Shown here piece by piece: positions 35,850 through 45,935 of a stretch of 64,000 bases of DNA (within the stretch, counting starts at the first letter, position 1; each line of letters opens with the position of its first letter). The notes beneath the pieces were generated by a model. It had not been told where the DNA came from and searched no databases. It saw only the letters and a program-made list of their open reading frames with translations. Made by a program: the position numbers and the translations under genes. The stretch is from NCBI RefSeq assembly GCF_030408815.1, contig NZ_CP047355.1, positions 2,884,329 to 2,948,328 on the forward strand. Reading direction: 5' to 3'. Origin of the DNA: Corynebacterium freiburgense (lineage in GTDB: Bacteria; Actinomycetota; Actinomycetes; Mycobacteriales; Mycobacteriaceae).

Positions 35850-37178
35850 ATGCAAACCCCCGAAATTAAACACCGTGACACGCTTCTCAATGCGTATTTT
35901 GGCGAATTCGGCGGACAATATGTACCCGAAATGCTCTACCCAGTTCTAGATGAACTGGAGCGAGCTTATGTAGACGCTATCAACGATCCTACTTTTAAAG
36001 AAGAGCTGCGGACACTTTACAATAATTATCTTGGCCGACCGACCCCTATCACTGAATGTGCAAATCTCCCATTAGCAGGGAAGGGGAAGGGTAAAGCAAA
36101 GATATTTCTGAAACGTGAAGACCTTGTTCATGGTGGGGCTCATAAAGGAAATCAAGTTATTGCTCAAGCATTGCTAGCAAAACGCCTAGGCAAAACTCGG
36201 CTTATAGCCGAAACTGGTGCAGGACAGCATGGGACTGCCACAGCCATGGTTGCCGCACTGTTTGGTATGAAATGCACTATCTATATGGGGGCACGTGATA
36301 TCGCCCGACAACAACCTAATGTCTACCGCATGCGCCTTATGGGTGCTGAGGTAGTTCCCGTCGAAGAAGAACAGGGCAACGGCCTTGAAAACGCTATTGA
36401 CGTTGCTTTGATGGACTGGGTTAAGTCTTATAAAAATACCCACTATCTCCTTGGTACCGCAGCTGGACCACATCCGTTTCCAACATTGGTTAAAGAATTC
36501 CAGGCGATTATTTCACGTGAATCACGCAAACAAATGGTGGAACTTACTGAACGGCTACCTGATGTTGTTGTTGCTGCAGTAGGTGGTGGATCAAATGCTA
36601 TTGGCGCGTTTGCTGATTACCTAACGAATAAAGAAGGTAACGAAAATGTACGGCTTATTGGCGTCGAGCCTGCTGGTGAAGGATTAGACTCCGGAAAGCA
36701 TGGAGCACCTCTTTGCCGTGGCCGAGTAGGCATACTCCATGGATCACGTTCCTATGTAATGCTCGGTGAAGACGATTCAGTTCTCCCATCACATTCCGTT
36801 TCTGCAGGTTTAGACTATCCAGGCGTGGGGCCTGAGCATGCTTTTCTGCTGGAATCAGGCAGGGCAGAATACGTCGGAATTACAGATGCTGAAGCGCTTC
36901 AAGCGTTTCGCATGCTTTCACGATACGAAGGTATTATTCCAGCTCTTGAATCAAGCCACGCGTTAGCATACGCTTTGAAGCTCGCCGAGCAAGCAGAAGC
37001 GACTGGCGAGGAACTAAATATTTTGGTTAATCTATCGGGTCGTGGAGATAAAGACGTAAATTATGTTCGAGCACTGCTAGGCGATCTCGCTGGCGAGGAT
37101 CCTGAACAACTTCCAGTACGAGATCTTGATATCTCTGAAGCTATTGGCTCCCTTCGAACTGCTTTGGGGGAGGCATGA
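35850..37178 (+). CDS. trpB1: Tryptophan synthase beta chain, first copy
   Basis: PLP enzyme that joins indole and serine to tryptophan. 442 residues, about 40 more than the second copy in the same operon because of a basic insertion ([11 protein letters not shown]) and a C-terminal extension. [24 protein letters not shown] (Schiff-base lysine; the usual HKTN reads HKGN), [12 protein letters not shown] (catalytic Glu) and [12 protein letters not shown] (phosphate loop) are all present. It stands first in the operon, right after the attenuator, where trpE normally stands. AGGAAGG is eight bases before the ATG. Its stop overlaps the trpE start (ATGA). Both copies look functional; whether this one still pairs with TrpA is open. 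Confidence 0.95.
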   Translation: MQTPEIKHRDTLLNAYFGEFGGQYVPEMLYPVLDELERAYVDAINDPTFKEELRTLYNNYLGRPTPITECANLPLAGKGKGKAKIFLKREDLVHGGAHKGNQVIAQALLAKRLGKTRLIAETGAGQHGTATAMVAALFGMKCTIYMGARDIARQQPNVYRMRLMGAEVVPVEEEQGNGLENAIDVALMDWVKSYKNTHYLLGTAAGPHPFPTLVKEFQAIISRESRKQMVELTERLPDVVVAAVGGGSNAIGAFADYLTNKEGNENVRLIGVEPAGEGLDSGKHGAPLCRGRVGILHGSRSYVMLGEDDSVLPSHSVSAGLDYPGVGPEHAFLLESGRAEYVGITDAEALQAFRMLSRYEGIIPALESSHALAYALKLAEQAEATGEELNILVNLSGRGDKDVNYVRALLGDLAGEDPEQLPVRDLDISEAIGSLRTALGEA

Positions 37179-38659
37179 TTCCAAACGTTATTACGCGACC
37201 AGTCCGCTACCACGAAGATGCTTCCGCTCTTTTCCAGCATTTAGATCATGGAAACGATGTTGTACTTTTAGAAAGTGCAGACATTACGTCAAAAGAAGGT
37301 CTCTCTTCAATAGCCGTGTTGCAGGCCAGTGCTCGAGTCACGTGTAAAGGGCAGCGTGTGAGCATCGAGCCATTAACTCAATCCGGGCTGCTTATTCGGC
37401 AGAGGATTTGCAACCAGCTTGGCCAAGACCTCGTATTTCCTGTAAGCAATGCTCCCAATGAGTGGGATAGGCTTACTGCGCTGAGCAGCATCGAAGTTCT
37501 CCGGAAATTACAAATGGATCCTGGATATGAAATCGAAGGCTGGCCGTTTCTTGCTGGTGGGTTTGCCTTTGATTATCTCGATTCATTTGAAGAACTCCCG
37601 GCAGTTTTGGACTCTGTAAACAGCTTTCCTGATTACGAATTCCTTGTAGCTGAAGTGTTACTCGTTATTGATCATCAAGCGAAAACTGCTGAAATCCAAG
37701 CACTCTCTTTGGATCCTGATCAAGATTTGTCACCAGTTATTGAAGATTTTGCGAAGCGTATCGACGCTCCGCTTCCTAAACGGACTGTTTCACGTGAAAC
37801 ACCGAAACTTACCGCCACGGCAGATATTAGTGATGCAGAGTTTAGGGAACAGGTAATTCAGCTACAAGAAAACATTAGGAACGGTGATATCTACCAGGTA
37901 GTGCCAGCTCGAACGTTTACGATTCCTTGCAACGATGCTTTCGCAGCATATCGAATACTGCGTGAAACGAATCCAAGTCCTTATATGTTCTATGTGCGTA
38001 GCGGCGGCTCTGAACTTTTCGGAGCATCACCCGAATCCAGCCTAAAGTTCACTGCTGCTACGCGCCAAGTTGAGCTTTATCCAATTGCAGGAACAAGACC
38101 ACGTGGTAGCACTCATGAACTCGATATTCGTAATGAACTTGAGCTACGCACAGATGCTAAAGAAATTTCTGAGCACACGATGCTCGTAGACCTTGCACGT
38201 AACGACGTCGCCAGAGTAGCCGTACCGGGAACGCGACAGGTTGCTGAACTTATGAAAGTCGATCGCTATTCGCGAGTTATGCACTTAGTAAGCCGCGTAA
38301 TTGCAACTCTGCATCCAGAATTAGACGCGCTTGACGCCTACCGTGCTTGTATGAATATGGGCACTTTAACGGGTGCTCCTAAGCTTCGTGCTACAGAGCT
38401 GCTACGGGGCGTCGAAAAGCACCGACGAGGCTCGTACGGCGGAGCAGTTGGTTACCTTCGCGGGGGAGGGGATATGGATACTTGCATTGTAATTCGCTCA
38501 GCATACGTCCATAACGGTATGGCTGCGGTTCAAGCGGGAGCTGGGGTAGTACGAGACTCAGACCCGCAAGCCGAGGCAGATGAGACTCTCCATAAAGCCT
38601 ATGCGGTTCTGCACGCCATTGCCGCCGCTGTTGGTGCTGAAGTTGAGGTGAAACGATGA
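37175..38659 (+). CDS. trpE: Anthranilate synthase component I
   Basis: Converts chorismate plus ammonia or glutamine to anthranilate with TrpG. 494 residues. The N-terminal part has the feedback motif LLES ([10 protein letters not shown], about residue 27-30), which binds tryptophan in this family. The chorismate-binding C-terminal half shows [80 protein letters not shown] and the [20 protein letters not shown] region. It overlaps trpB1 and trpG by ATGA. A perfect parS lies in the coding sequence at 37786 and is read as VSRET in a variable linker. Confidence 0.98.
   Translation: MIPNVITRPVRYHEDASALFQHLDHGNDVVLLESADITSKEGLSSIAVLQASARVTCKGQRVSIEPLTQSGLLIRQRICNQLGQDLVFPVSNAPNEWDRLTALSSIEVLRKLQMDPGYEIEGWPFLAGGFAFDYLDSFEELPAVLDSVNSFPDYEFLVAEVLLVIDHQAKTAEIQALSLDPDQDLSPVIEDFAKRIDAPLPKRTVSRETPKLTATADISDAEFREQVIQLQENIRNGDIYQVVPARTFTIPCNDAFAAYRILRETNPSPYMFYVRSGGSELFGASPESSLKFTAATRQVELYPIAGTRPRGSTHELDIRNELELRTDAKEISEHTMLVDLARNDVARVAVPGTRQVAELMKVDRYSRVMHLVSRVIATLHPELDALDAYRACMNMGTLTGAPKLRATELLRGVEKHRRGSYGGAVGYLRGGGDMDTCIVIRSAYVHNGMAAVQAGAGVVRDSDPQAEADETLHKAYAVLHAIAAAVGAEVEVKR
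37786..37801. other. parS site 3, inside trpE
   Basis: Perfect TGTTTCACGTGAAACA, translated as the residues T-VSRET in the linker between the two halves of TrpE. Confidence 0.95.
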
Positions 38660-39225
38660 AGATAGTTTTGATAGATAATCGCGATTCTTTTGTATACAAC
38701 CTCATGGATGCATTCGCAGAACATGATTGTGTGGTGTTCCGAAACACTGTCGATGTTCAGAAAGTATTGTCAGTACAGCCAGATGTAATTTGCCTTTCGC
38801 CTGGACCAGGTCACCCACGTGAAGCCGGCAATCTAATGAATATTGTTGCCGAATCTTACGGCAAGATTCCCTTGCTTGGAATTTGTCTGGGTTTCCAAGC
38901 AATCCTTGAGCACCTCGGCTGTGCTGTGGTTCCATGTGGGCCCGTTCACGGAGTCGCAGACACGCTAACATTAACCAAAGCTGGCGAAGAATTTTTTGGT
39001 GGTGAAACTCGGGTGGCTCGTTACCATTCACTCGGTTGCGTCACAGTGACGAAAAACCTTCTTACTTTGGGTACCTGTGAATCAGAAATTGGGAAAGTTA
39101 TTATGGCCGCCTATTCGCCCGAAGAAAAAGTTCTGGGATTGCAATTTCATCCGGAATCAATCCTCAGCCCAACCGGCCCACAAATTTTAGAAAAAGCACT
39201 AGTTACGCTTGGAGGCGGAAAATGA
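38656..39225 (+). CDS. trpG: Anthranilate synthase component II (glutamine amidotransferase)
   Basis: Supplies ammonia from glutamine to TrpE. 189 residues, class I amidotransferase: IDNRDSFVYNLMDAF at the start, LSPGPGHPREAG, the catalytic cysteine in LLGICLGFQAI (near residue 80), and His/Glu in LQFHPESILSPTG near 167-169. No fused TrpD domain, unlike enterobacterial TrpGD. Start and stop overlap neighbours by ATGA on both sides, so it is translationally coupled to trpE and trpD. Confidence 0.97.
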   Translation: MKIVLIDNRDSFVYNLMDAFAEHDCVVFRNTVDVQKVLSVQPDVICLSPGPGHPREAGNLMNIVAESYGKIPLLGICLGFQAILEHLGCAVVPCGPVHGVADTLTLTKAGEEFFGGETRVARYHSLGCVTVTKNLLTLGTCESEIGKVIMAAYSPEEKVLGLQFHPESILSPTGPQILEKALVTLGGGK

Positions 39226-40238
39226 GCGACGCCCACGAAAAACTTCGTCGATACCTTGATAATCCCAACCCCAGTGTTGAAGAAGCAAAAGAAGTATTTA
39301 CCCCGCTTACGGTGGGCGCCTATGATGACGTACATATCGCAGCATTGCTAGCAACCATCCGCACCCGTGGAGAATCCGTAGCGGATATCGCCGGCGCAGC
39401 TCAAGCATTCCTTAAGGCAGCACGCCCCTTTCCACTAACTGGGGAGGGGATCCTCGATACCGCCGGAACCGGCGGCGATAACTCCAATACCATCAATATT
39501 TCAACCGGAGCATCCCTTGTGACTGCTGCAGGCGGCAATATGGTCATTAAGCATGGAAACCGATCCGTAAGCTCCAAATCTGGGTCTGCAGATGTGCTCG
39601 AAGCTTTAAATATTCCACTCGACCTCGATGTAGACCGGGCTGAAAAACAGGTGAGAGCATCAAATTTCACATTTCTTTTTGCACCCGCATATCATCCGGC
39701 AATCGCTTTAGTTATGCCGGTACGGAAAGCACTACGTGTACCTACACTATTTAATATTCTTGGGCCGCTCCTAAGTCCGGCAAAGCCCAAATTACAACTC
39801 ATGGGCGTAAATAAGCCTTCGCTTGGCGAACCGGTCATTCAGGTTATGCGAGAGCTTGGTCGTTCGCGGGCGCTTGTGGTTCATGGGTCTGGTATTGATG
39901 AATTTGCTGTCCATGGACCTACCGAAGTTTGGGAATTGCGCGACGGAGAAATTTCACACTACACCGTTACACCACAAGATTTTGGCGTACAAACACATCA
40001 ATTATCTTCGCTTCAAGGTGGTGATGGCCAAGAAAACGCAAAACTATTACGGTCAGTCTTCGCAGGCGAGGCACCAGAAGCACACACCGACGCAATTGCC
40101 ATGAATGCTGCAGCGATGTTCTATCTGCACGGCAGGGTTCAAAACTTTAGAGAAGGTACAGACTTGGCAAAAGATTTAATCCAAAACGGCCAAGTTCGTA
40201 GTTGGCTACAGACCCACGAGGAGGCGAACTATGGCTGA
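39222..40238 (+). CDS. trpD: Anthranilate phosphoribosyltransferase
   Basis: Transfers phosphoribosyl from PRPP to anthranilate. 338 residues. LDTAGTGGDNSNTINISTGAS (PRPP-binding GTGGD, split here) is near residue 80, followed by VIKHGNRSVSSKSGSADVLEAL (GNR and KSGS-type motifs), FLFAPAYHPA and NILGPLLSPA. It overlaps trpG by four bases and trpC by eight. Typical length and complete motifs; nothing unusual. Confidence 0.97.
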   Translation: MSDAHEKLRRYLDNPNPSVEEAKEVFTPLTVGAYDDVHIAALLATIRTRGESVADIAGAAQAFLKAARPFPLTGEGILDTAGTGGDNSNTINISTGASLVTAAGGNMVIKHGNRSVSSKSGSADVLEALNIPLDLDVDRAEKQVRASNFTFLFAPAYHPAIALVMPVRKALRVPTLFNILGPLLSPAKPKLQLMGVNKPSLGEPVIQVMRELGRSRALVVHGSGIDEFAVHGPTEVWELRDGEISHYTVTPQDFGVQTHQLSSLQGGDGQENAKLLRSVFAGEAPEAHTDAIAMNAAAMFYLHGRVQNFREGTDLAKDLIQNGQVRSWLQTHEEANYG

Positions 40239-41613
40239 GATACCAACCATACTTCAAGAGATTGTGCAAAATCGACGTTTGCGCGTCCCTGAGATCGCTG
40301 AACGTATTCAGGCGATGCCAAACCCGGAAAGGTCATCTAAGAGCCTCTATAAGGCTTTAAATGGCGAAAATCGCTTTATTATGGAATGTAAGTCCGCTTC
40401 GCCGTCACTGGGACTTATTCGAGCTGACTACCGTCCTGGCGATATTGCTCGCGTTTACTCACGTTACGCCTCTGCCATCTCAGTACTATGCGAGCCAGAC
40501 AGGTTCGGTGGAGATTACGATCACTTAGCCACGGTTGCCGCTAGCACGCATCTTCCAGTGCTCTGTAAAGATTTTATTATTGCCCCCGAGCAAATCCGCG
40601 CAGCACGGCTCTTCGGCGCCGATGCAATTCTCCTTATGCTCTCGATTTTGTCAGATAATGAATATCGTGAGCTTGCCGCCTTAGCGGAGGAGTATAACTT
40701 GGATATCTTGACCGAAGTGATTTCGGAACAAGAAATGCAACGCGCCGCCGCTTTAGGCGCAAAGATTATTGGAGTTAACCACCGCAATCTTCATGATCTA
40801 AGTATTGATCTATCCCGTTCAGCGACACTGGCACCGCTTGCGCCGGCAGGGACTGTGTTGATTGCGGAATCTGGTATCCGCGATCATGCTTCTGTCCGAC
40901 AGGTCGCACCACATGTACATGGATTCTTGGTTGGCTCTCAACTAACCGGCCAACCCGATATAGACCGCGCGTGCAGAGAACTTGTCTATGGCACCCATAA
41001 AGTTTGCGGCCTTACTACCGCTCGCGGAGCTCAGCTTGCGCGAGCGCATGGCGCTATCTATGGAGGATTGATATTCGAGGCTAATTCACCCCGCAATGTT
41101 TCACGTGAAACAGCGCAAAAAATCATAGACGCAGAACCTGATTTAACCTATGTTGCGGTTACAAGACGCACAGCAAACTTTTTTGAACTCGATGCCCCAG
41201 GTATTACAGCACTTCAAATCCATGCACCATTAAGCGAAACAGTCGCCGACGAACTTGCGCTTATCGACGCCGCGCGCTCAGCGCTTCCCAATAAGCAAAT
41301 GTGGCGGGCGATCTCAATGAGTGATCCACGTGGTTCCGAATACGCACAAGCTCTTTACTCTCACGTAGACATGCTGGTACTCGATTCCGGTGGTGGCGGT
41401 ACCGGGACCCAATTTGACTGGACTACGATTCCTCAGTACGTCAAGAACAAAACTCTACTTGCTGGTGGAATTGGCCCCTCCAATATTACTTCTGCACTTC
41501 GTACAGGGTGCCTTGGCCTAGACCTAAATTCCGGAGTTGAGTACGTACACTCCGTAGATAAAGACGCTACTAAACTGGCGACCGTTTTCCATACCATCCG
41601 TACAGACAGGTAA
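40231..41613 (+). CDS. trpC: Bifunctional indole-3-glycerol-phosphate synthase / phosphoribosylanthranilate isomerase
   Basis: 460 residues, a TrpC-TrpF fusion as in E. coli, supporting the known view that coryneform trp operons derive from an enterobacterial-like donor. The IGPS half (1 to about 250) has [16 protein letters not shown] (catalytic Lys), [18 protein letters not shown] and [13 protein letters not shown]. The PRAI half starts KVCGLTT (catalytic Cys), has [38 protein letters not shown] (catalytic Asp) and [11 protein letters not shown] perfect parS at 41097 is read as NVSRET. Starts 8 bases inside trpD. Confidence 0.97.
   Translation: MAEIPTILQEIVQNRRLRVPEIAERIQAMPNPERSSKSLYKALNGENRFIMECKSASPSLGLIRADYRPGDIARVYSRYASAISVLCEPDRFGGDYDHLATVAASTHLPVLCKDFIIAPEQIRAARLFGADAILLMLSILSDNEYRELAALAEEYNLDILTEVISEQEMQRAAALGAKIIGVNHRNLHDLSIDLSRSATLAPLAPAGTVLIAESGIRDHASVRQVAPHVHGFLVGSQLTGQPDIDRACRELVYGTHKVCGLTTARGAQLARAHGAIYGGLIFEANSPRNVSRETAQKIIDAEPDLTYVAVTRRTANFFELDAPGITALQIHAPLSETVADELALIDAARSALPNKQMWRAISMSDPRGSEYAQALYSHVDMLVLDSGGGGTGTQFDWTTIPQYVKNKTLLAGGIGPSNITSALRTGCLGLDLNSGVEYVHSVDKDATKLATVFHTIRTDR
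41097..41112. other. parS site 4, inside trpC
   Basis: Perfect TGTTTCACGTGAAACA, read as VSRET just after the SPRN motif of the isomerase half. Confidence 0.95.
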
Positions 41614-41617
41614 TCCC

Positions 41618-42823
41618 GTGACACTTCTGCCCGCATACTTTGGAGAGTTCGGTGGGCAATTCGTTCCCGAACTTCTAATCCCAGCGCTGGATCAACTAGA
41701 GCATGCATTCGTCGATGCAATGAATGACGAATCATTTCAACGAGAACTGCAAACCTATTTACGTGACTATCTTGGACGCCCCACTCCTTTGACTGAATGC
41801 TCTAATCTGCCGATAGAGGGCAATGCACGTATCTTTCTGAAACGAGAAGATCTTGTTCATGGCGGTGCCCACAAAACAAACCAAGTAATCGCCCAGGCGC
41901 TATTAGCAAAGCGCATGGGCAAAACCCGCATTATTGCGGAAACTGGTGCCGGTCAACATGGCACCGCTACTGCATTGGCATGTTCACTTCTTGGGCTTGA
42001 ATGCGTGATTTATATGGGGGAGGAGGATGTCCGACGCCAACAGCCTAATGTGTATCGCATGAAACTCATGGGTGCTCACGTCGTGCCGGTTTCAAATGGG
42101 TCAGGTACTCTTAAAGACGCTGTAAATGAAGCACTCCGAGATTGGACAGCTACATTCCACGAATCTCACTATCTCCTAGGTACCGCTGCGGGGCCACATC
42201 CATTCCCTACAATTGTTCGCGAATTCCACCGTGTAATTTCAACAGAAGCCCGGGCACAAATCCTAGATCGAATCGGCCGCCTACCGGATATTGTCACAGC
42301 CTGTGTCGGTGGGGGATCGAATGCTATAGGTATTTTCGCTGATTTTATTGATGATCCTGTTGAATTAGTCGGCGTAGAGCCGGCTGGAGAAGGACTCGAT
42401 TCAGGCAAGCATGGAGCACCAATCCACGCCGGAAAAGTAGGGATCCTACATGGCGCTCGAAGCTACCTTATGCGCACTTCTGACGGCCAGGTTGAGGAAT
42501 CCTATTCAATTTCTGCAGGGCTGGATTATCCCGGCGTCGGTCCACAACACGCCTACTTACATTCCATTGGCCGCGCTCAATACGTAGGCATTACAGATGC
42601 TGAAGCATTGGAAGCTTTCCAACTTCTATGCCGTTATGAAGGAATAATCCCCGCTCTTGAATCTAGCCACGCCATGGCATACGCACTGAAGCGAGCCAAG
42701 ACATCCACCGACGATAACCTCACAATATTGGTCTCATTATCTGGTCGCGGAGACAAGGATGTAGATCACGTACGCTCCACCCTTGAGACCCACCCTGAAT
42801 ACCAACTAGAGGAGCACCAATGA
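41618..42823 (+). CDS. trpB: Tryptophan synthase beta chain, second copy
   Basis: 401 residues, the standard TrpB in its standard place before trp[25 protein letters not shown] (canonical PLP lysine motif), [24 protein letters not shown] and [12 protein letters not shown] are intact. GTG start four bases after the trpC stop; the stop overlaps trpA by ATGA. Long stretches identical to the first copy (for example GPHPFPT, [16 protein letters not shown]) show that the two are paralogues, but synonymous sites and several regions differ, so the duplication or acquisition is not recent. Confidence 0.97.
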   Translation: MTLLPAYFGEFGGQFVPELLIPALDQLEHAFVDAMNDESFQRELQTYLRDYLGRPTPLTECSNLPIEGNARIFLKREDLVHGGAHKTNQVIAQALLAKRMGKTRIIAETGAGQHGTATALACSLLGLECVIYMGEEDVRRQQPNVYRMKLMGAHVVPVSNGSGTLKDAVNEALRDWTATFHESHYLLGTAAGPHPFPTIVREFHRVISTEARAQILDRIGRLPDIVTACVGGGSNAIGIFADFIDDPVELVGVEPAGEGLDSGKHGAPIHAGKVGILHGARSYLMRTSDGQVEESYSISAGLDYPGVGPQHAYLHSIGRAQYVGITDAEALEAFQLLCRYEGIIPALESSHAMAYALKRAKTSTDDNLTILVSLSGRGDKDVDHVRSTLETHPEYQLEEHQ

Positions 42824-43620
42824 GCCAACGATACACCGCAATGTTTGAGCGTTTGGGAGATGAAGGTGCATTCGTGCCTTTTTTCATGCTAGGGGACCCA
42901 ACTCCTGAACTCAGCTTCAAAATCATTGATACGGCCATCCAAGCAGGCGCAGACGCACTTGAATTAGGGGTTCCCTTTTCGGACCCTGTAGCTGACGGCC
43001 CTACCATCCAAAAGGCACATATTCGAGCTTTAAATTCTAACGTTGATGTAGATACCGCGCTGCGAATCGTTCGACAAATACGCGATGCACATCCACATAT
43101 ACCAATTGGGCTTCTGATTTACGGCAACGTTGCCTTCGCCCGTGGAACCGAGCAATTCTACAAAGACGTAGCCGCTTCAGGTGCTGATTCCGTCTTATTG
43201 CCTGATGTCCCGATACGTGAGGGACGACCGTTTGCAAAAGCCGCAATCGAGCAGGGGATAGACCCAATTTTTATTGCTCCACCTCACGCCACACCAGACA
43301 CTCTTGTTGGTGTAGCTGAAAACAGTAGGGGATATACTTACGCTGTTTCACGTGTCGGCGTAACCGGAACCGAATGGGAATCTTCTACCGACGGACTATC
43401 CGACATAGTGAAACACCTAAAAAGTTTCGGCGGTCCACCGGCGCTCCTTGGCTTCGGCATTTCCACCCCCGAACACGTCCGGAATGCAATGAAAGCAGGT
43501 GCCGCAGGCGCAATTTGCGGTTCGGCTTTAAGTAAGCTTATCGAGCAATACGATGAACCGGAATTGCTCGAGCGAATCCGGAAGTTTGTCACAGAGATGA
43601 AATCGGCTACAAGAGATTAA
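42820..43620 (+). CDS. trpA: Tryptophan synthase alpha chain
   Basis: Cleaves indole-3-glycerol phosphate to indole, which is tunnelled to TrpB. 266 residues. [35 protein letters not shown] (catalytic Glu and Asp), [35 protein letters not shown] and [10 protein letters not shown] with GAICGSAL are all present. A degenerate parS-like sequence (TGTTTCACGTG, 11 bases) lies at 43345 and encodes AVSRV. Last gene of the operon; the parS-containing terminator follows 12 bases after the stop. Confidence 0.97.
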   Translation: MSQRYTAMFERLGDEGAFVPFFMLGDPTPELSFKIIDTAIQAGADALELGVPFSDPVADGPTIQKAHIRALNSNVDVDTALRIVRQIRDAHPHIPIGLLIYGNVAFARGTEQFYKDVAASGADSVLLPDVPIREGRPFAKAAIEQGIDPIFIAPPHATPDTLVGVAENSRGYTYAVSRVGVTGTEWESSTDGLSDIVKHLKSFGGPPALLGFGISTPEHVRNAMKAGAAGAICGSALSKLIEQYDEPELLERIRKFVTEMKSATRD

Positions 43621-43632
43621 GTCCTTGCCAGT

Positions 43633-43671
43633 AAAGTACCCATGTTTCACGTGAAACATGGGTACTTTTTT
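43633..43671 (+). terminator. trp operon terminator built on a parS site
   Basis: AAAGTACCCATGTTTCAC and GTGAAACATGGGTACTTT are exact complements and adjacent, a 36-bp perfect palindrome (43633-43668) followed by T to 43671. The RNA would form a GC-moderate hairpin with a tight loop and a U tract. The central 16 bases are parS. Confidence 0.85.
43643..43658. other. parS site 5, inside the trp terminator
   Basis: Perfect TGTTTCACGTGAAACA, centre of the 36-bp palindrome. Confidence 0.95.
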
Positions 43672-43688
43672 CCACTGCTTTTCCTAAA

Positions 43689-43704
43689 TGTTTCACGTGA
43701 AACA
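43689..43704. other. parS site 6
   Basis: Perfect TGTTTCACGTGAAACA, 46 bases centre-to-centre from site 5; the closest pair in the window. Confidence 0.95.
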
Positions 43705-44151
43705 CTCAATGATTACTTCGTATTACTCGCCTTTAATTCGCCCCTAAGACGGGAAGAGCGGGGCACAGCGCACCATTACTAACAGTTTAAGCGAAATCGA
43801 CGCTCGCTAAGCTAAAGCGGCGTCGTAAAATAGCAAACCGGGAAAGTATGAACATGGACCAAATTGGTCAGCGACGCTTGCCCATCACCTTGAGGCCAAT
43901 TAATTACCGCCAGTAATTCAAAAACGAGAAATCATTTCTTTTTGAGATAGTCCTCACCTGAGCACCGATATCCGCAGGGTTTTGAACACCGCCAAACAAC
44001 CTTTCCAAAATGAGCACCCGCAACGGATCCTCGCTTCACATGAAACTCCCAGAGGTTAATTTGTATAAATATTAAGATCTGCATTTATGCTACTCAGCCC
44101 AGGGCCAATAACGTCACTGTGACTTTAATCTTTATGTGGGATACTAGATCT
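43705..44151. other. Spacer between trp operon and Rieske gene
   Basis: No gene is supported. A degenerate parS-like TTCACATGAAAC lies at 44036-44047. The 3' end should contain the promoter of the Rieske gene. Confidence 0.5.
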
Positions 44152-44520
44152 ATGACTTGCTCACGCCGCCTCTTTTTAGTTGCTACAGCAACAACATTTG
44201 GTGGTGCATTACTCGCAGCTTGCGGTAGCACCAAAACAGAAGATGTTCCAGCTTCCGATGTTCCATTGGGTAAAGCCATTATTGTCAATGGATTTATTAT
44301 TGCCCAACCCACCAAAGGCATCTACAAAGCATACTCTGCCAGTTGCCCACACCAGGGCTCTCCCGTCTCTATAGTTCACGACGACGGAACTGTAGAATGC
44401 CCCACTCATAACTCCATCTTTTCCATTGAAGATGGGGCAGTACAATCTGGACCATCTCGCTCTGGATTAATGCCTGCTACATTAACTGCAAATGGCGACA
44501 CCTTAGAAGCTTCTCTCTAA
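44152..44520 (+). CDS. Rieske 2Fe-2S lipoprotein with Tat-type signal
   Basis: 122 residues. The N-terminus MTCSRRLFLVATATT has a twin-arginine motif (SRRLFL) and runs into a lipobox LAAC (Cys about 24), so the protein is probably folded with its cluster, exported by Tat and anchored as a lipoprotein. The Rieske ligands are CPHQGSPV and CPTHNSIF (C-x-H ... C-x2-H), spaced about 19 residues apart. It is small and single-domain, an extracytoplasmic electron carrier of unknown partner. GATACT ends 6 bases before the ATG (leaderless type). Flanked by parS sites 6 and 7. Confidence 0.92.
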   Translation: MTCSRRLFLVATATTFGGALLAACGSTKTEDVPASDVPLGKAIIVNGFIIAQPTKGIYKAYSASCPHQGSPVSIVHDDGTVECPTHNSIFSIEDGAVQSGPSRSGLMPATLTANGDTLEASL

Positions 44521-44528
44521 GCACTCAT

Positions 44529-44544
44529 TGTTTCACGTGAAACA
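44529..44544. other. parS site 7
   Basis: Perfect TGTTTCACGTGAAACA, directly after the Rieske gene stop. Confidence 0.95.
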
Positions 44545-44550
44545 ACTGTA

Positions 44551-44586
44551 AGAGCCGGCGCGAACATTCATTGATCCGCCGGCTCT
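44551..44586 (+). terminator. Hairpin after the Rieske gene
   Basis: AGAGCCGGCG and CGCCGGCTCT form a perfect 10-bp GC-rich stem over a 16-base loop. No T run follows, so termination strength is uncertain. Confidence 0.6.
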
Positions 44587-44649
44587 TGCCCTCTCCATTA
44601 ACCTTGCATATATTCACTGCAACATACTGCCTTGAAGTAACGTGACAAT

Positions 44650-45597
44650 ATGCCGTTTAAAAAGCCAGATCCTCTTATTACCTTAATAATCATCGCAGTA
44701 ATCTTAGCCATTTTCGTTCCTATACACGGACAAGCAGCTGAGTGGTTTAGTCTCGCAATTAAATTAGCTATAGCCCTGCTTTTCTTCTTATACGGTGCTC
44801 GCCTCTCTACACGGGAAGCGCTAGCCGGGCTTAAACACTGGCAGCTACATATAACGATCCTCTGCTTTACGTACATTCTCTTTCCACTTATCGGTTGGGC
44901 ACTTGCGCCTTCTGCTAATTGGATAGGGCAGGAGTTATATCTTGGGATTTTATATCTGACATTAGTACCATCAACTGTTCAGTCATCTGTCGCCTTTACA
45001 TCCATTGCGCGTGGCGACGTCGCAGGGGCCATTGTGAGTGCTTCTGCTTCAAACCTCCTTGGTGTTGTTATTACGCCTGTGTTGGTGATGCTCTTGATGA
45101 CGCAAGAATCAGTCATAATCGATGGGGGAGTCTTTTTAGATATTTCGATCCAACTCTTACTCCCTTTTATCCTCGGGCAACTCTTCCGCCCTTTAGTGAA
45201 AGACATCGCAGAAAACAAAACAACTAAAGTTGTTGATCGAGGATCTATAGCCATGGTGGTTTATTCAGCTTTTTCAGCCGGAGTAATTGAAGGTATATGG
45301 AATAGAGTCGGGGTCTTGGAAATCTTGGGTTTAATCATTTTTTCCATAGGGCTTGTAGCGTCCATGCTATGGTTAACAGACTTCATAGCAAAGAAGTTGC
45401 GTTTCGCTAAAACACATAGAATTGCCATTCAATTCTGTGGTACCAAAAAGTCGCTTGCAACCGGTTTACCAATGGCTGCGGTTATTTTTGGCGGGAGCAA
45501 TATTGGAATACTTATCCTGCCACTTATGATTTTCCACCAAGTACAGCTTATGATGTGCGCAGCATTAGCATCACAATACGCACGGCTATCTGAATAG
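44650..45597 (+). CDS. Bile acid:sodium symporter family transporter (SBF-like)
   Basis: 315 residues with about ten transmembrane helices. The SBF-like (YfeH/PF13593-type) features are visible: FFLYGARLSTREALAGLKHW, VPSTVQSSVAFTSIARGDVA, ASASNLLGVVITPVLV and FCGTKKSLATGLPMAAVIF. The name reflects fold homology; substrates of bacterial members are mostly unknown. The ATG follows TAACGT by 6 bases, a leaderless arrangement. It precedes the DUF6881-like gene by 12 bases, with parS between them. Confidence 0.9.
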   Translation: MPFKKPDPLITLIIIAVILAIFVPIHGQAAEWFSLAIKLAIALLFFLYGARLSTREALAGLKHWQLHITILCFTYILFPLIGWALAPSANWIGQELYLGILYLTLVPSTVQSSVAFTSIARGDVAGAIVSASASNLLGVVITPVLVMLLMTQESVIIDGGVFLDISIQLLLPFILGQLFRPLVKDIAENKTTKVVDRGSIAMVVYSAFSAGVIEGIWNRVGVLEILGLIIFSIGLVASMLWLTDFIAKKLRFAKTHRIAIQFCGTKKSLATGLPMAAVIFGGSNIGILILPLMIFHQVQLMMCAALASQYARLSE

Positions 45598-45609
45598 GAA
45601 ACAAACCTG

Positions 45610-45924
45610 GTGTTTCACGTGAAACAAGTATATGTAAAAACTTCTTACTCAATTCCTGGTCTCGCCAGCCCGGTTCATATTGCGGAACTAAGCCCTATCG
45701 AGGGGACAAATATGTGCAAAATGAAGCGACTCATCGAAATGATGGATGGAAATAGCATTTCTGGAATCTGGTCGTCTGAGGGTCTCAGTAAAGGCATTAT
45801 GACCGTTCCAAACAAGCACGTACCACATCCGGATTCTTACGGATCTTACTCGGACATTGATTTCAAGCTCATAACCCATCTTGAGTTTGAGGCGCTCTGG
45901 ATAGAAGCTGCACAGAAGTTGTAA
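45610..45924 (+). CDS. DUF6881-like small protein starting inside a parS site
   Basis: 104 residues if translation starts at the GTG in parS (MFHVKQVYVKTSYS). The pattern YVK.SY...SPVHIAEL followed by MKRLIEMMDGN, VPNKHVPHPDS and DFKLITHLEFEALW resembles the DUF6881 group (YIKVSW...P...YSELD...RKVEIF.DG...FEALW), whose members often occur among immunity genes. AGGA lies about 11 bases upstream of the GTG. A later ATG (45712) with AGGGG six bases upstream would give only 70 residues and lose the YVK start. Family assignment is from pattern memory only. Confidence 0.6.
   Translation: MFHVKQVYVKTSYSIPGLASPVHIAELSPIEGTNMCKMKRLIEMMDGNSISGIWSSEGLSKGIMTVPNKHVPHPDSYGSYSDIDFKLITHLEFEALWIEAAQKL
45611..45626. 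other. parS site 8, at the start of the DUF6881-like gene
   Basis: Perfect TGTTTCACGTGAAACA; with the preceding G it is read GTG-TTT-CAC-GTG-AAA-CA, MFHVKQ. Confidence 0.95.
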
Positions 45925-45935
45925 AAACCAGCAGC

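Noticed and set aside
36510..36524. Extra parS in trpB1 (ATTTCACGTGAATCA)
   Set aside because: Two to three mismatches to the core palindrome; counted as degenerate only.
43345..43360. Extra parS in trpA (TGTTTCACGTG then TCGGC)
   Set aside because: Right half is lost; unlikely to bind ParB well.
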